From: Erodium maritimum
Taxonomy: Eukaryota > Streptophyta > Magnoliopsida > Geraniales > Geraniaceae
NCBI GenBank assembly: GCA_963921825.1
Contig: OY997593.1
Location: 38,455,111 to 38,519,110 of the forward strand
DNA: 64,000 nt
Reading direction: 5' to 3'
Program-made: the position numbers and the translations under genes
Notes under the pieces: model-generated
Databases searched by the model: none
What the model was told of the DNA's origin: nothing
The model's input: the letters and a program-made list of their open reading frames with translations, nothing else
Part shown: positions 44,998-57,446 of the stretch, one piece after another
Layout of the letters: each line of letters opens with the position of its first letter
Numbering within the stretch: position 1 is the stretch's first letter

Positions 44998-46542
44998 TTG
45001 ATCTACACGACAAACAAAATTCAATCATTAAATTGAATAAATTTTATGAAGATCAAGTTTAAACACCGACAATCGATTATAAACCCTTAGAATTTAAAAC
45101 CAAGATCCTTGATTCACCCGATTAAGATGAACTAATGCTCACCACTTAATCGAGCTATGTAGGTAGGACTCCATCCAATCACATCCAATGTGACTCTTGG
45201 CTAGTGTATGTACTCATGTACACGACTCACCCTATCTGATACCCTAGCTCAACCTCAGGCTGAGAATCGTAGTCGGGTCCACCAATTTTAAACTATGGTC
45301 CGTCACTATGTAGGATCTCCGCTAATGCGCACAACACCCACATATGTCGTGCAAACTTACTACAACGCCTCACCGTGGATGCTCCGCTAATGCGCACGAC
45401 ACCCATAGGACGGGGAAGTAGTAAGCTGTTGAAAATTGGGATCTATCGGACATGACCCGCTTTTACTTGTCCGGTCGTGTATAAACTTTTGGCACATCCT
45501 AGATGCGATGTGCACATCAACTACATTCCAAATGTAATGATGGCTCTAATTACATCCAATGTAATTCTTCCTTCGAACCCGTCTACTACATCCAATGTAA
45601 AGATAGTTCAAGGGCTCACAAACAAACGATTAAAACCAATTTTTTCTTTGCATGTGAGGTGATTCGCTTGGTAATTAAATCTAAGTATGCATTCTAACCA
45701 TACAACCATGCATAATTAAACCAAGAAATAATCAAGTAAATGTGTACGCCATAGCCCTAAAACTATCCCAACCCGGTCTTGATCTTCTCTGACTTCAAGC
45801 CGACGTTGTGGGCCTCCCACTTGCCTCTTGATGACCGCCAACTCCAAGCCGTTTCCTGCGATCTCCCACTGATCCCTCGAGGTCCACCGACTCCAAGTTG
45901 AGTTTAGCGGTTACAATAAAATACACGACTCGCAAGTCGGGAAATAATAATTATTATAAACAAGTGGTACGACGACCACACCTTTAAAAGAATAATTACA
46001 CTCTAACACTATTAGCATGCAGGCCGACAAAAGCGATAAATTAAAGTACCCTGGCTATTATGTACACCATGCAAGCCATCACATCATACCTCGTGTTATC
46101 AAACAGCGTGTTATCAAACAAAATATTATGATTGATTTTAATTAATTCCAAGTTTCGAACGTTCAATTTTAGGGTTCATCATGATGGTTTATCCCTGGCA
46201 TTCCGACTATCAAATAGTCACGACTCGGCCTAACACCTTCCAACAGAGCCCCGTCTGGTCACGAGATCGGCTCCCCGAGAGTCCCGGTCTCGTGACTCCA
46301 AAAATTAAACTTTGTCCAAAAAAAATCAAATTTGATTTTAGTTTGAAAATCGCAATTTTCATCCATTAATTCCACATGCAAGTATGTTATCAATCAAGTA
46401 CACCCACAAACATGCAAAACTTGAAATTAAAAGGCTAAAGTGAAAAAAACAGCACTTTAATAAAATTTCCAGCAAGCATGTTCGAAAAAAGTCAGCTCCA
46501 AAACTGAAATTTTCAGCTATTGTAATTCTCGTTGGTAGTCAA

Positions 46543-46554
46543 GCTCTGATACTA
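46543..46554 (-). promoter_or_regulatory. Primer-binding site of copia F, mutated
   Basis: TAGTATCAGAGC on the minus strand, one change from the tRNA-Met complement TGGTATCAGAGC, directly next to the LTR end. Confidence 0.8.
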
Positions 46555-48802
46555 CTGTTGGGTCTCGATGTTGTTGACAAAAGAAACATGAAACACAGCG
46601 GAAATTAACCATGAATCACTCAAGAAGAAGCTACAAATTATTGAAAAACAAGACAAATAATTCAGCAAGAGTTTGTGTGCATTACCTTTTTGTTTCGATG
46701 AGAATTGAGAATTAAAACCAACAAATTTTGATAACTTGAGCCCTTTGGACGCCTATGTATCCTTAACGGAATCAAAGCCGACGTAATCTTGAGTTTGTAG
46801 ACTCAAGAACATGAAACAATAGAGCTTACTCCTCCTAGGGGTGTTCAGCCAAGGTGGGAGAGAAAATGAAATTGTTGTGACAAATTTCTCAAGTCCTTGC
46901 ATGTATTGAAATGCCAACACTCTTGCATGTTGAGTTAAGTGGATTGTGTCAACTCACTTAATCCCCATTAAGAGCCAAGTGTCCATGCAAAAAAGCAAGG
47001 TGGACTTAATAAAGTAAGTTACTTTATTAGTTAATGGAAAGTGAGTCCAACCCACTTTGAACAACAAGACTACTTAGTCAACCTTTGACCTTGGGTTCTT
47101 GTTGGACGTAGGCTATATGAGCCAGCCAGCCAGGGGCCTCTCCAAGAGAGCCCATGCCGAGCCCATCATGTCCTAGTGGTCTACTATGACAATTCCCGAC
47201 ACAACTCCTTCTAATCCAAGCTATGTTGCGTTCTTATCGAGTTTACAAACCTTTGGTGTGACCCTTAGATCTACGCATATCGGTAAGATCAACGTAAAGT
47301 ACCACTTTACTTGATCTTACCCTATTGGCAACTAACGAGACTTAGTTTAGCCTGACATTGCATAACGAATCGACCTTGTCGATTCTGACCTTCCCGTCGT
47401 CCTTGTCATTATCCTTTTATCTCCGATATCCTCATTGAGATAAGGCACAGAGCCATCATCCTTATTATTGTAAGAACCGCTCCCGGTCAACACCAGTCAA
47501 ATCGGCGAAAAACAGGAAAATTTAAAATTTTGGGACAGACACCTAAATGATCCTAAATTTGACCCCGAGGGTCATATCGGACTTAAGTTGACCCCGATAT
47601 CGACCAAAGTGAGTTCTGGGGGACTCAGGGCAACTTCCTGACCAATTTGGGAAAGGTTGACTTTTTTGCTGGAAAAGTCAACCGAGCTATGTTTTGGTCC
47701 GTTCGAGGCTCCTTTTGGATCCAAAAAGCTTAGCCGTCCTTACAACGGTCTTAGTTGAGCCGTTTCCTTGCAGCCCGTGAAATTTCGTAATTTCTTGGAA
47801 AATGGGCCCGTTCGGGGCCCGAGACGGCTGAATTTCGCGAATCTAACAGAAAAATATGTACAAAGATATTTGTTTAAAGGGTGGGACCCACTTTTCACAC
47901 AAGTGGTGGTGTAAGATATTTTTTGAACAAAACAAAAGGATGAGAGAAGGGGGGGTTCAGCCACTTAAAAAAAAAGAAAAAAGGAGAGAAAGAAGAGAGA
48001 AGAAGAGAAGGAGAAAGAGAAGGAGAAAGAGGAAGAAAGGTGCTAGGGTTTAGGGATTTTCCGATGATCCAACCAACGGATCGTCTCAACGGTTGAAGAA
48101 TCGAGCTCCCATCGTCATTCCCTACGGTGAGAACCTATTCGATTTTCGTTTTGGTACGTTTGAAAGTTAGGGTTTGTGTTTAAACGGGTTAAATATGGAT
48201 GAGTCGAGGTGTAGGGTTCGTAGGGAACGTTTTGAAGCGAAAAGGATCGGTTGACCGGAGGCTCGGGGGAGCTCCAGCCACCGTGGGTGGTGGCTGGCCG
48301 GAGCTAGGACCGGCCACCACTGTTGTGAACCGGTCCAGCCACCCACGACTAAGGGTGGCCGGGTGGGGCCCATGTGTCGGGTCTCGGGTTTTTCGTGTTC
48401 GGGTGGTTTTGGACGAGCCTCAAGTCGATAACTCACACCCGGAACGAATTTTGGAATTAAACAGTGAAAGTTGGAAATTTCGGGTTTACAAACTTTAAAC
48501 GCGAATTAAATCGCTCGGACGTCGGAAATTGATTCCATCGATTGCATTGGAACCCTTGAATTATTCTAAGATCGTAGAAACGAAAACGGGAATTTTCGGA
48601 GCCCCGGAAGGGCGTTTTCCAATCCCGGGCAGATACGCCTAGCCGGGCGAATCGGGCCTTTCCGGGCCCACTGTTAACAATGTCGAGTAATTGGGAAGTT
48701 TGGGAGTGATCGGCATTAACGGGGTTGCGTTTGGGCGTCTAATTCTTTAAATTCAGTTTTTGCCTGCGAACTTAAAAAGTGTTTTAATTGTGATCTTGTT
48801 AG

Positions 48803-48893
48803 ATCGTGCCGACGACCGCGGAAAGGGGAAGCTAGACGAGTGATCGCGAGCACGCCGGAGCTTAGGCGTGGACTTTTGGGAAAGCGTTACGAG
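48803..48893 (+). other. Putative non-coding exon 2 of LTR D
   Basis: It follows an acceptor-like ATCTTGTTAG and ends at the donor GAG/GTAGGG. Its start, ATCGTGCC, and the central GAGTGATCG match LTR C on the minus strand (from 59248). In C the block runs directly into minisatellite sequence and the second donor is lost. Confidence 0.4.
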
Positions 48894-48954
48894 GTAGGGA
48901 AAAGTAGCCAGATCTCGTCTTTGACTATGGAAAGTTAACAGTAGAAATGCATGT

Positions 48955-49100
48955 GACACCTAGTGGTGTCGTAGGATAAGTAAGTTTATCGAACACTAGA
49001 AATGCAGGTGACACTTAGTGGTGTCGTATGATACGTGAACGTATCGAACAATAGAAATGCATATGACACTTAGTAGTGTCGTAGGATAAGTGAACTTATC
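48955..49100 (+). repeat. Three units with paired hairpins in LTR D
   Basis: Each unit of about 56 bp holds two palindromes. The first is GACACC-TAGT-GGTGTC (48955), GACACT-TAGT-GGTGTC (49010) and GACACT-TAGT-AGTGTC (49065). The second is GATAAGTAAGTTTATC (48975), GATACGTGAACGTATC (49030) and GATAAGTGAACTTATC (49085). Partner bases change together between units. Confidence 0.85.
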
Positions 49101-49119
49101 GAACAATAGAAGTACTGGT

Positions 49120-50715
49120 TGTTGGGTCTCGAGGTAGGGTTGGAGATGAACCAACTCGCAGCGTAAAATCAAGGAAAACCAAGAGACGATTAAAACCATG
49201 AAACAACTAACAAAGAATGGATTTACAAGAGAAAAATTCAGCACTATTTCTTACCAAAACAAGAACACCAGTTAACGAATGATTGACTTGAGTCTCCAAG
49301 ACACCTACGTATCCACATGGGAATCAAAGCCACGTAGTTCTTCTCTTTGTGGACTCAAGAACACAAAAATGGAGGTGGGAGCTTTCCAAACCCGAAATTG
49401 TAAGGGAAGGGGGAGAGAAGTTGTGTTTTCTATTCTTGTCTTTTTGTATGTTATGTTGAAAAAAGATGACTTAAACATAACAAAACCCATACTTGTCCAA
49501 CTAAAGGCATGGGACAAGCATGGTGACAAGTAAGGTGTAAATAGGACAAAGTATGGCAAGACAAGATTGGGTTAGGTGATGAATCACCAACACCTTAATC
49601 CTTGTCTTGCTTACTTAGTACTAATTAATCAAGACTTGATTAATTAGTTCCATGGGCCTTGGTTGCATGGGCCTTTCATGGGCCTCTTGGAACATGGCCC
49701 GTGGCCATTTCCAACAAGGTCCCGTGATTCGCTCATCGCCTCCAAGCCTTCCATACCGGAAATGTCTAACATTATCCGACGCGATCAGTCCCAAGACTCC
49801 AAGCCTTGTCTCGATCCGTAAAGTCCTATTCACTTACGGGCACATGACCCAAAACCCAGTTTTGGTCATGTCCCGAGACAACTCCCTTTTGGCCATTCTC
49901 CATAAATGTGTCAATGAGTTTCATCCTCCGGTGTGACCCTTAGGTTTATGCATGTCAATAGATCAACGTAAAATCCCATTTTACTTGATCCTATTTAAGT
50001 GGCAACTGACGAGACTTTAGTATTGCCTGACACTGCATAACGAATGTTATTCTCAATCACTGTTCCTTGATATGTGAGATGACTGAATATATGATACCCG
50101 GTATCATGTGCATGACCATGCTATTCTTTCAGTCACTCTCGATCAAGCGGCCGAGAACCGATATCTTTCTCATACCTTAGTATGAGGGATAAATCCCTTA
50201 GCCGTCTTTCGTGTCACTCATGTAGCCCGTCCCCAAGCCAATCATGGCTGTTATGGAAGCCCTTTTACGGACAACGTTAGGCTCAGGTCAAACTCGGTTG
50301 TTGGCTACATAGCGATCACAAATACTCCTTGGTCTAAGGATACATGACAAGCTACGACAATGAATGTGTTCATAACTTGATCTATGGCACATATTCATGG
50401 CGGGTCGTCCAATATCATGTCCCACATGATATCTATGATCAGACTCCGGAATCCCATTCCAATGACTAACAAAACGTAAGCCATAAAGAGACATCTTTCA
50501 TACTAGTCGCTTCTAGTAAAGCTTTGTTGACTACGGACCCATCGAGTGTGATCTATCTCGATCTATGGTTCTATTCGCATGGTGGGCATAGATCAGATCA
50601 CACATCGATATATTACTCCAACACATAAGTAATATAAAGCCGCTTTAATTTTATTGCTAACGATGATATATACATTTGAACATTTAGGATTGAACTACGG
50701 GCACTAAGACTAACA
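49120..50715 (-). repeat. 3' LTR of copia E2
   Basis: It matches 55760-57446, except for a deletion of about 92 bp between CATAACGAAT and TATTCTCAATC (about 50039). Confidence 0.95.
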
Positions 50716-50730
50716 ATCTCCCACTTTCCC
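50716..50730 (-). promoter_or_regulatory. Polypurine tract of E2
   Basis: GGGAAAGTGGGAGAT on the minus strand, directly before the 3' LTR. Confidence 0.85.
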
Positions 50731-50829
50731 TAGTTCCAATCTAAACTCCAATATGTACCCATCGACTTTACATGTCTAACATGTTTATGCAGCGACACTG
50801 CCTTAGTCAAAGGGTTGGCTATGTTATCA

Positions 50830-53614
50830 TCTGTTGCAATATAGGTTATCTTCACTTCACCTCAGTTCAGTATTTCTCTGATTAGGTGGATACGCCATAG
50901 TACATGTTTGGATTTTTTATGCGATCTGGGCTTTTAGCTTGCACAAAGGCCCTTGTGTTGTCGTAAAATGGATTCACCGGGCTGGATGGGTTTTTAATTA
51001 CACCCAACCCTGCCGTGAATTTCCAAATCCACATAGCCTCCTTAGCTGTCTCTGCAGCATCCATGTACTTGGCCTCTGTTGTAGATTCGGCAATGGTATC
51101 TTGCTTTAGGCTCTCCCAGCTAAAGCTCTGCCATTCAGCATAAACACATATCCTGACTGACTTCTAAAGTCATCTGGATTTGTCTTGGAAAACTAGCGTC
51201 TACTCATCCTTCGACGACTAGTTCAGCATCATCTTTCCCCGGGTTAGACTGATGTCTACTGGTACAACATAAGGCTTACGAGACAGCCGATCTCATACAT
51301 GTCATGGCATATATGATCGATCCTGCCCCTAGACGCATAGGATTCTCATCATCCTTTTCAGCTCATCAGGTGTCTTAGGACACTGAGTCTTGCTGAGATG
51401 AATGCCATGACTAATGGGTAAGAGTCCTTTATTTGAATCGAGCATTAAGAACCTACTCAATGCCTTGTTCACATAGGTTCCCTGACTTAAATCCAAGACC
51501 CTCTTGGTGCGATCTCTACATATCTTAATCCTTAAGATATAAGAAACATCGCCTAAGTCCTTTATTGAAAAACACTTCCTCAACCAAGCTTTAGTCTCGT
51601 GCAAGGTTGGGATGTCGTTTTCAATGAGAACCAGAAAGGTAATCTTGCTCCCACTAGCCTTCTTAGAAACGCAAGATTCATCCTCATTCTTGATTAAGCC
51701 AAATCCAATTACAGCTTCATCAAAACGAAGGATCCAACTCCGAGAAGTTCGTTTCAATCCATAAATGGATTTCAACAACTTACAAATCTTTCCCTTATTC
51801 TTCGGATCGTCAAAACCTTTAGGCCGAGACATACAAATGTACTCAGTCAAATTTCCATTTAGGAAAGCAGTTTTGACATCCACTTGCCATATCTCGTAAT
51901 TATGATACACAGTTATGTCAAGAAGAATTTGGATCGATTTTGACCATAGCCACTAGGGAGAAGGTTTCCTCATAGTCAATCCATTGGATCTGCCTATAAC
52001 CTTTCGCCACCAGTTGTGCTTTGTAGGTCAGAGGGTTGTCGTCCATGTCCATCTTCACCTTGAAGATCCATTTGCATCCAATGGTCCTCACACCATTGAT
52101 GGGATCAACCGATTCCCAGACTCGGTTGTCCGACATGGATTGCATTTCATCCCTCATGGCTCCCAGCCATAACTCGGAGTCGGGCCCATCCACGACTTCC
52201 TGAAAGGTGGCTGGATCATCGTGATCCACCATGACTTCATTGTCACCTCCGGATACCATATCTTGGAGGTGGAAGATTGATCCTTTCAAATTGCCTTGGA
52301 CCTTCCGGAATTGTAACAGGAATTGGTTCTAACTCTATGACAATCTCTGGCTCCTTTCTACTGGGTTGTCAATTGGTTTAGACAGATCTGTACCATCCTG
52401 AATTTCTTCGAGATGCATAGTCCTCCCAATGACGTATTTGGAAACAAAACTCTTTTTCCATAAAGACCCCACCCCAAGCGACGAACACCATGTTCTCACT
52501 GAGATTGTAGAAGTAGTATTCCCTTGTTGCTTTGGGATACCACACGAAGGTGCATATCTCAGATCTTGGTTCGAGCTTAGTCGAAACCAAATGTTTCATA
52601 TAAGCCTCGCAACCACAAATCTTTAGGAAGGACAAAGCGGGCATCATCCCGTACCATTTTTAAAATGGTGTCCCTTCCACACCCTTTGTCGAAGCCCGAT
52701 TCACTATGAATGCGGTCGTCTCTAGAGCATAACCCCTGAAAGAGATTGGGAGATCAGTCCAACTAATCATGGAACGAACCATTGTCTAACAATGTCTGAT
52801 TTCTCCGTTTGGCTACACCTTTCAACTACAGTGTCCCAAGAGGAGTCCATTCCAAAAGGATCCCATTCTCTTTTAGATGATCTAATAACTTTGTGGTCAA
52901 GTATTTTCCAACTCGATCCAATCGAAGTGCCTTAATACCTTTGTCGAGCTGGTTTTCTACTTTAGTCTTAAACTCTTTGAATTTATCAAAAGCTTCAGAC
53001 TTATGTCTCACCGAATAGACATAACCATATTTACTGTAATCATCAGTAAATGTGATAAAGTAGCTAAAACCCCTCCTGGAAAGTGAACTTATTGGTCTAC
53101 ATACATTCGAGTGTATCAGCCCCAATAATTCACCCGCCCTTTCATCGCGATCGATAAATGGCACTTTTGTCATATTGCCCATCAAACAAACCTTGCACCT
53201 ATCGATCGAATGGAACTCGAATGAACATGAAAGTCCGCACTTCTGAAGTGCTGATAGGCGCTTCTTGTTTATGCGGCCCCAATGACAGTGCCATAACAGA
53301 GTTAGGTTTAAATCGTTGGATTTAGACCTCTTGGTATTAACGTAATATATAGAACTTGAGACATTGTTACCCATATCTAATATGTACAATCCTCCAACCA
53401 AGTCAGTACTGGTATAAAACATATCATTGCATAGAACATTGAAAACTCCATTTCCAATATTAACATTATATCCTTCCTTGTCAAACACGGATATAGATAT
53501 AATATTCCTACTAAAAGTAGGCATGCAATATACATTATACAATACTAAGACAAGGCCACTTGGCAAAGCAAGACTCATGGATCCTACATCAGTTGCCACA
53601 ACTCTGAGGTCCAC
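50830..53614 (-). pseudogene. pol: copia E2 pol, broken
   Basis: The longest open segment (53614-52826, 262 codons) covers GAG-pre-integrase and the integrase core, with IHSNVCRPISS, where Asn stands at the first catalytic Asp, then TFTDDYSKYGYVY. Further segments are 52647-52378 (end of integrase), 52289-51918 (start of reverse transcriptase, LGAMRDEMQSM to WIFKVKMD) and 51910-51329 (rest of it, QVDVKTAFLNG). The catalytic YVDD region is missing, deleted between LVL and ENDIPTLHE. RNase H survives in part near 51064-50882. Stops and frameshifts separate the segments. Confidence 0.85.
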
Positions 53615-53699
53615 TTCGTGCTTTCCAAACCTCTCATACTTTCAGCCACCATATATTAGTGCATGTGTGAGATTCAGTCCTGGTATCGAATACCCATGA

Positions 53700-54243
53700 A
53701 TATTTGGAAGTAGAGAGATGTAGCTCTATAGAGTTAATACTGGATGAAGGCACGGTCCCACCGCCCTTCCTTAGATCATTCAGGTTTCCTGATGAAGGCA
53801 TAGTCCTACTGCCCTTCTTCAGATCATCCAGGCTATTTGATGAAGGCGCAGTCCCACTGCCCTTCTTCAGATCAGCCGTGAACTTCCTGTAATCCCGGTT
53901 CCAATGACCAGGCTGTTGGCAGTAGAAGCAGACATTCTCAGGTGTCTCATCTTTCCTGCCAAGTACGCATGGGCCCTGCCCTTGCCACTTTCAATTCCCT
54001 TGTTGACCATCAGAATATCCTTGGATTCCAGATCCCTGATATATTCTTCTCAGCAATTATTGACACTTCATGTAACTCTGATATGGTCTTAGAGACAGCC
54101 TTGTAAAGGACATATTCTTTGCGTTCGGACTTGAGGACTATCCTCAAAATTCTGTACCAGTCCAAATAGTTTGTCCCATTTAGCTTGACCCTGTCAAGAA
54201 TGGTTTTTAATGACAAACTATTAATGTTCGCTGAATTTGCCAT
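53700..54243 (-). pseudogene. gag: copia E2 gag, broken
   Basis: The N-terminal Gag segment (54243-54010) reads SLSLKTILDRVKLNGTNYLD. Most of the middle of Gag is missing. A knuckle follows at 53931-53890 (CFYC, then H, then Tyr where the last Cys is expected). Next are three imperfect copies of a short Ser/Lys-rich segment (LKKGSGTAPSS-like), then a degraded protease start, WVFDTRTESHT. Confidence 0.75.
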
Positions 54244-55746
54244 TTGATCTACAACAGATAAAATTCAATCAGTAAACTGAATAAATTTTATGAAGATCAA
54301 GCTTAAACACCAACAATCGATTCTAAACCTTTAGAATCTGAAACCAAGATCCTTGATTTACTCGATTAAGCTGAACTAATGCTCACCACTTAATCGAGCT
54401 ATGTAGGTAGGACTCCATCCAATCACATCCAATGTGACTCTTGGCTAGGGTATGCACTTATGTACACGGCTTACCCTATCTGTTACCCTAGCTCAACCTC
54501 AAACTGAGAATCGTAGTCGGGTCCACCAATTTTCAACTATGGCCTGTCACTATGTAGGTGCTCCGCTAATGCGCACGACACCCACATATGTCGTCCAAAC
54601 CTACTACCCCGCTTTCCCCTGGATGCTCCGCTAATGCGCGCGACACCCATAGGACAAAGAGGTAGTAAGGTGTTGATAATTAGGAGGTATCGGACATGAC
54701 CCGTTTTTACTTGTCCGGTTGTGTTTAAAACTTTGACACATCTTAGATGCGATGAGCACATCAACTACATTCCAAATGCAATGATGCCTCAAATTACATC
54801 CAATGTAATTCTTCCTTCGAACCCGTCAACTACATCCAATGTAATGACGATTCTAAGGGCTCACACACAAGGATTAAAATTCCAATTTTATCTTTGCATG
54901 TGAGGTGATATGCTCGGTAAATAAAGTTAAGCATGCAATTCTAAAACATATAGAATTAGTCATGCATAAACTAAACCAAGCATAAAGCGATAAATGTGCA
55001 CATAATAGCCCCCTAAACTAACTCCCACTAGCTTCTTGAGCTCCACCGACTCCAAGCCGATGCCAACACCCGAAAAGCCACCAAATGACCTTTTCGCCCT
55101 TTCTTCGTCTTGAGTAAAATATTACAATTTAATACACGACTAGCAGGTCGGGAATAAATAAATATTACAAACAAGTGGTTTGACGACCACACCTTGAAAG
55201 AATAATTACACGCTAACTCTAACGGCTCGCAGGCCGTGAAAAGCGATAAATAATTAAATCGAGCTCGGGGCTATTATGTACACCATGCCAACATCACATC
55301 ACACATCGTGTTATCAAACAATCATGTTATCAAACATCATGTGATTTTCCGGTTTTATTTAATACCCAAGTTTTGAAAATTTTTGATGCTCGGTTTATCG
55401 AGTTCGTCATGACGGTTCCAAACTCGACATAACTAACAAAACGATTTGGACTTGGCATATACACCATCCAGTGGTCATGCTTGGCCTAGCTCCGTCCAAC
55501 GGAGCCCCGTTCGGTCCCGGTTTCGGCTCCCCGAGAGTCCCGCTCCCGAGACCCGAAAAATCAAATTTTTTTCAAAATTTCCAGATTTGAAATAATTTAA
55601 AAAAATTAATTTTACATGCATTAAATCCATAAACAAGAATTTAAAACATGTTATCAAACAATTTAGCAAAACAACATGCCAAAAACGAAACTCTCAAGCA
55701 AAACCGAAACTTTGAACACCGTCTCGTGAATCCCGAAGGTAGAACG

Positions 55747-55758
55747 GCTCTGATACCA
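55747..55758 (-). promoter_or_regulatory. Primer-binding site of E2
   Basis: TGGTATCAGAGC on the minus strand, one base from the 5' LTR. Confidence 0.95.
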
Positions 55759-55759
55759 C

Positions 55760-57446
55760 TGTTTGGTCTCGAGGTAGGGTTGGAGATGAACCAACTCGTG
55801 GCGGAAAATCAAGGAAAACCAAGAGACGATTAAAACCATGAAACAACTAACAAAGAATGGATTCACAAGAGAAAAATTCAGCACTATTTCTTACCAAAAC
55901 AAGAACACCGGTTAACGAATGATTGGCTTGAGTCTCCAAGACGCCTACGTATCCACATGGGAATCAAAGCCACGTAGTTCTTCTCTTTGAGGACTCAAGA
56001 ACACAAAAATGGAGGTGGAAACTAGCCAAACCCGAAATGGCCATGGAAGAGGGAGAGAAAATGTGTTTCCTATTCTTGTCTTGTCTTTGTTATGTTGAAA
56101 AAAGATGACTTAAACATAACAAAACCCATACTTGTCCAACTAAAGGCATGGGACAAGCATGGTGACAAGTAAGGTGTAAATAGGACAAAGTATGGCAAGA
56201 CAAGATTGGGTTAGGTGATGAATCACCAACACCATAATCCTTGTCTTGCTTACTTAGTACTAATTAATCAAGACTTGATTAATTAGTTCCATGGGCCTTG
56301 GTTGCATGGGCCTTTCATGGGCCTCTTGGAACATGGCCCGTGGCCATTTCCAACGAGGTCCTGTGATTCGCTCATCGCCTCCAAGCCTTCCATACCGGAA
56401 ATGTCCAACATTATCCGACGCGATCAGTCCCAAGACTCCAAGCCTTGTCTCGATCCGTAAAGTCTTATTCACTTACGGGCACATGACCCAAAACCCAGTT
56501 TTGGTCATGTCCCGAGACAACTCCCTTTTGGCCATTCTCCATAAATGTGTCAATGAGTTTCATCCTCCGGTGTGACCCTTAGGTTTATGCATGTCAATAG
56601 ATCAACGTAAAATCCCATTTTACTTGATCCTATTTAAGTGGAAACTAACGAGACTTTAGTATTGCCTGACACTGCATAACGAATCGACCCTGTCGATTCT
56701 AACCTTTCCGTCGTCCCTGTCATTATCCTTTTATCTCCGATATCCTGATTGAGATAAGGCATAGAGCCGTCATCCTTATTATTCTCAATCACTGTTCCTT
56801 GATATGTGAGATGACTGAATATATGATATCCGGTATCATGTGCATGACCATGCTATTCTTTCAGTCACTCTCGATCAAGCGGCCGAGAACCGATATCTTT
56901 CTCATACCTTAGTATGAGGGATAAATCCCTTAGCCGTCTTTCGTGTCACTCATGTAGCCCGTCCCCAAGCCAATCATGGCCGTTATGGAAGCCCTTTTAC
57001 GGAAAACGTTAGGCTCAGGTCAAACTCAGTTGTTGACTACATAGCGATCACAAAGACTCCTTGGTCTAAGGATACATGACAAGCTACGACAATGAATGTG
57101 TTCATGACTTGATCTATGGCACATATTCATGGCGGGTCGTCCAATATCATGTCCCACATGATATCTATGATCAGACTCCGGAATCCCATTCCAATGACTA
57201 ACAAAACGTAAGCCATAAAGAGCCATCTTTCATACTAGTCGCTTCTAGTAAAGCTTTGTTGACTAGGGACCCATCGAGTGTGATCTATCTCGATCTATGG
57301 TTCTATTCGCATGGTGGGCATAGATCAGAGCACACATCGATATATTACTCCAACACATAAGTAATATAAAGCGCTTTAATTTCATTTCTAACGATGATAT
57401 ATACATTTGAACATTTAGGATTGAACTACGGGCATTAAGACTAACA
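55760..57446 (-). repeat. 5' LTR of copia E2
   Basis: Read on the minus strand it starts TGTTAGTCTTAATGCCCG and ends CGAGACCAAACA. It pairs with the LTR at 49120-50715. Confidence 0.95.

Larger units (their letters stand above)
44831..47468 (-). mobile_element. Truncated copia element F, minus strand
   Basis: On the minus strand it has part of a 5' LTR (47468-46556), a primer-binding site (46554-46543), an untranslated leader and the start of gag. It breaks off within gag against LINE ORF1. LTR D has inserted at 47469 inside the LTR. The homologous position in E2's right LTR reads straight through CTTATTATTCTCAATC. The rest of F's LTR is not in the window. Confidence 0.8.
47469..49119 (+). 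mobile_element. Gypsy LTR D, left part
   Basis: It starts TGTAAGAACC and matches LTR C read on its own strand. It has the donor CTACG/GTGAG (48126/48127), the acceptor ATCTTGTTAG (48793-48802), an exon-like block (48803-48893), the donor GAG/GTAGGG, and then three hairpin units (48944-49110). Copia E2 interrupts it at 49120. Solo or partial status is unclear because the right end is broken at 58290. Confidence 0.85.
49120..57446 (-). mobile_element. Ty1/copia element E2, complete but inactive, minus strand
   Basis: It is inserted in LTR D with the duplication CTGGT (49115-49119 and 57447-57451). On the minus strand the 5' LTR is 57446-55760 and the 3' LTR is 50715-49120, with primer-binding site and polypurine tract in place. 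The family is related to E1: LTR starts TGTTAGTCTTAATGCCCG, and the coding blocks are homologous. gag and pol are broken in many places. The 3' LTR is about 92 bp shorter because of a deletion near 50039. Confidence 0.95.
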
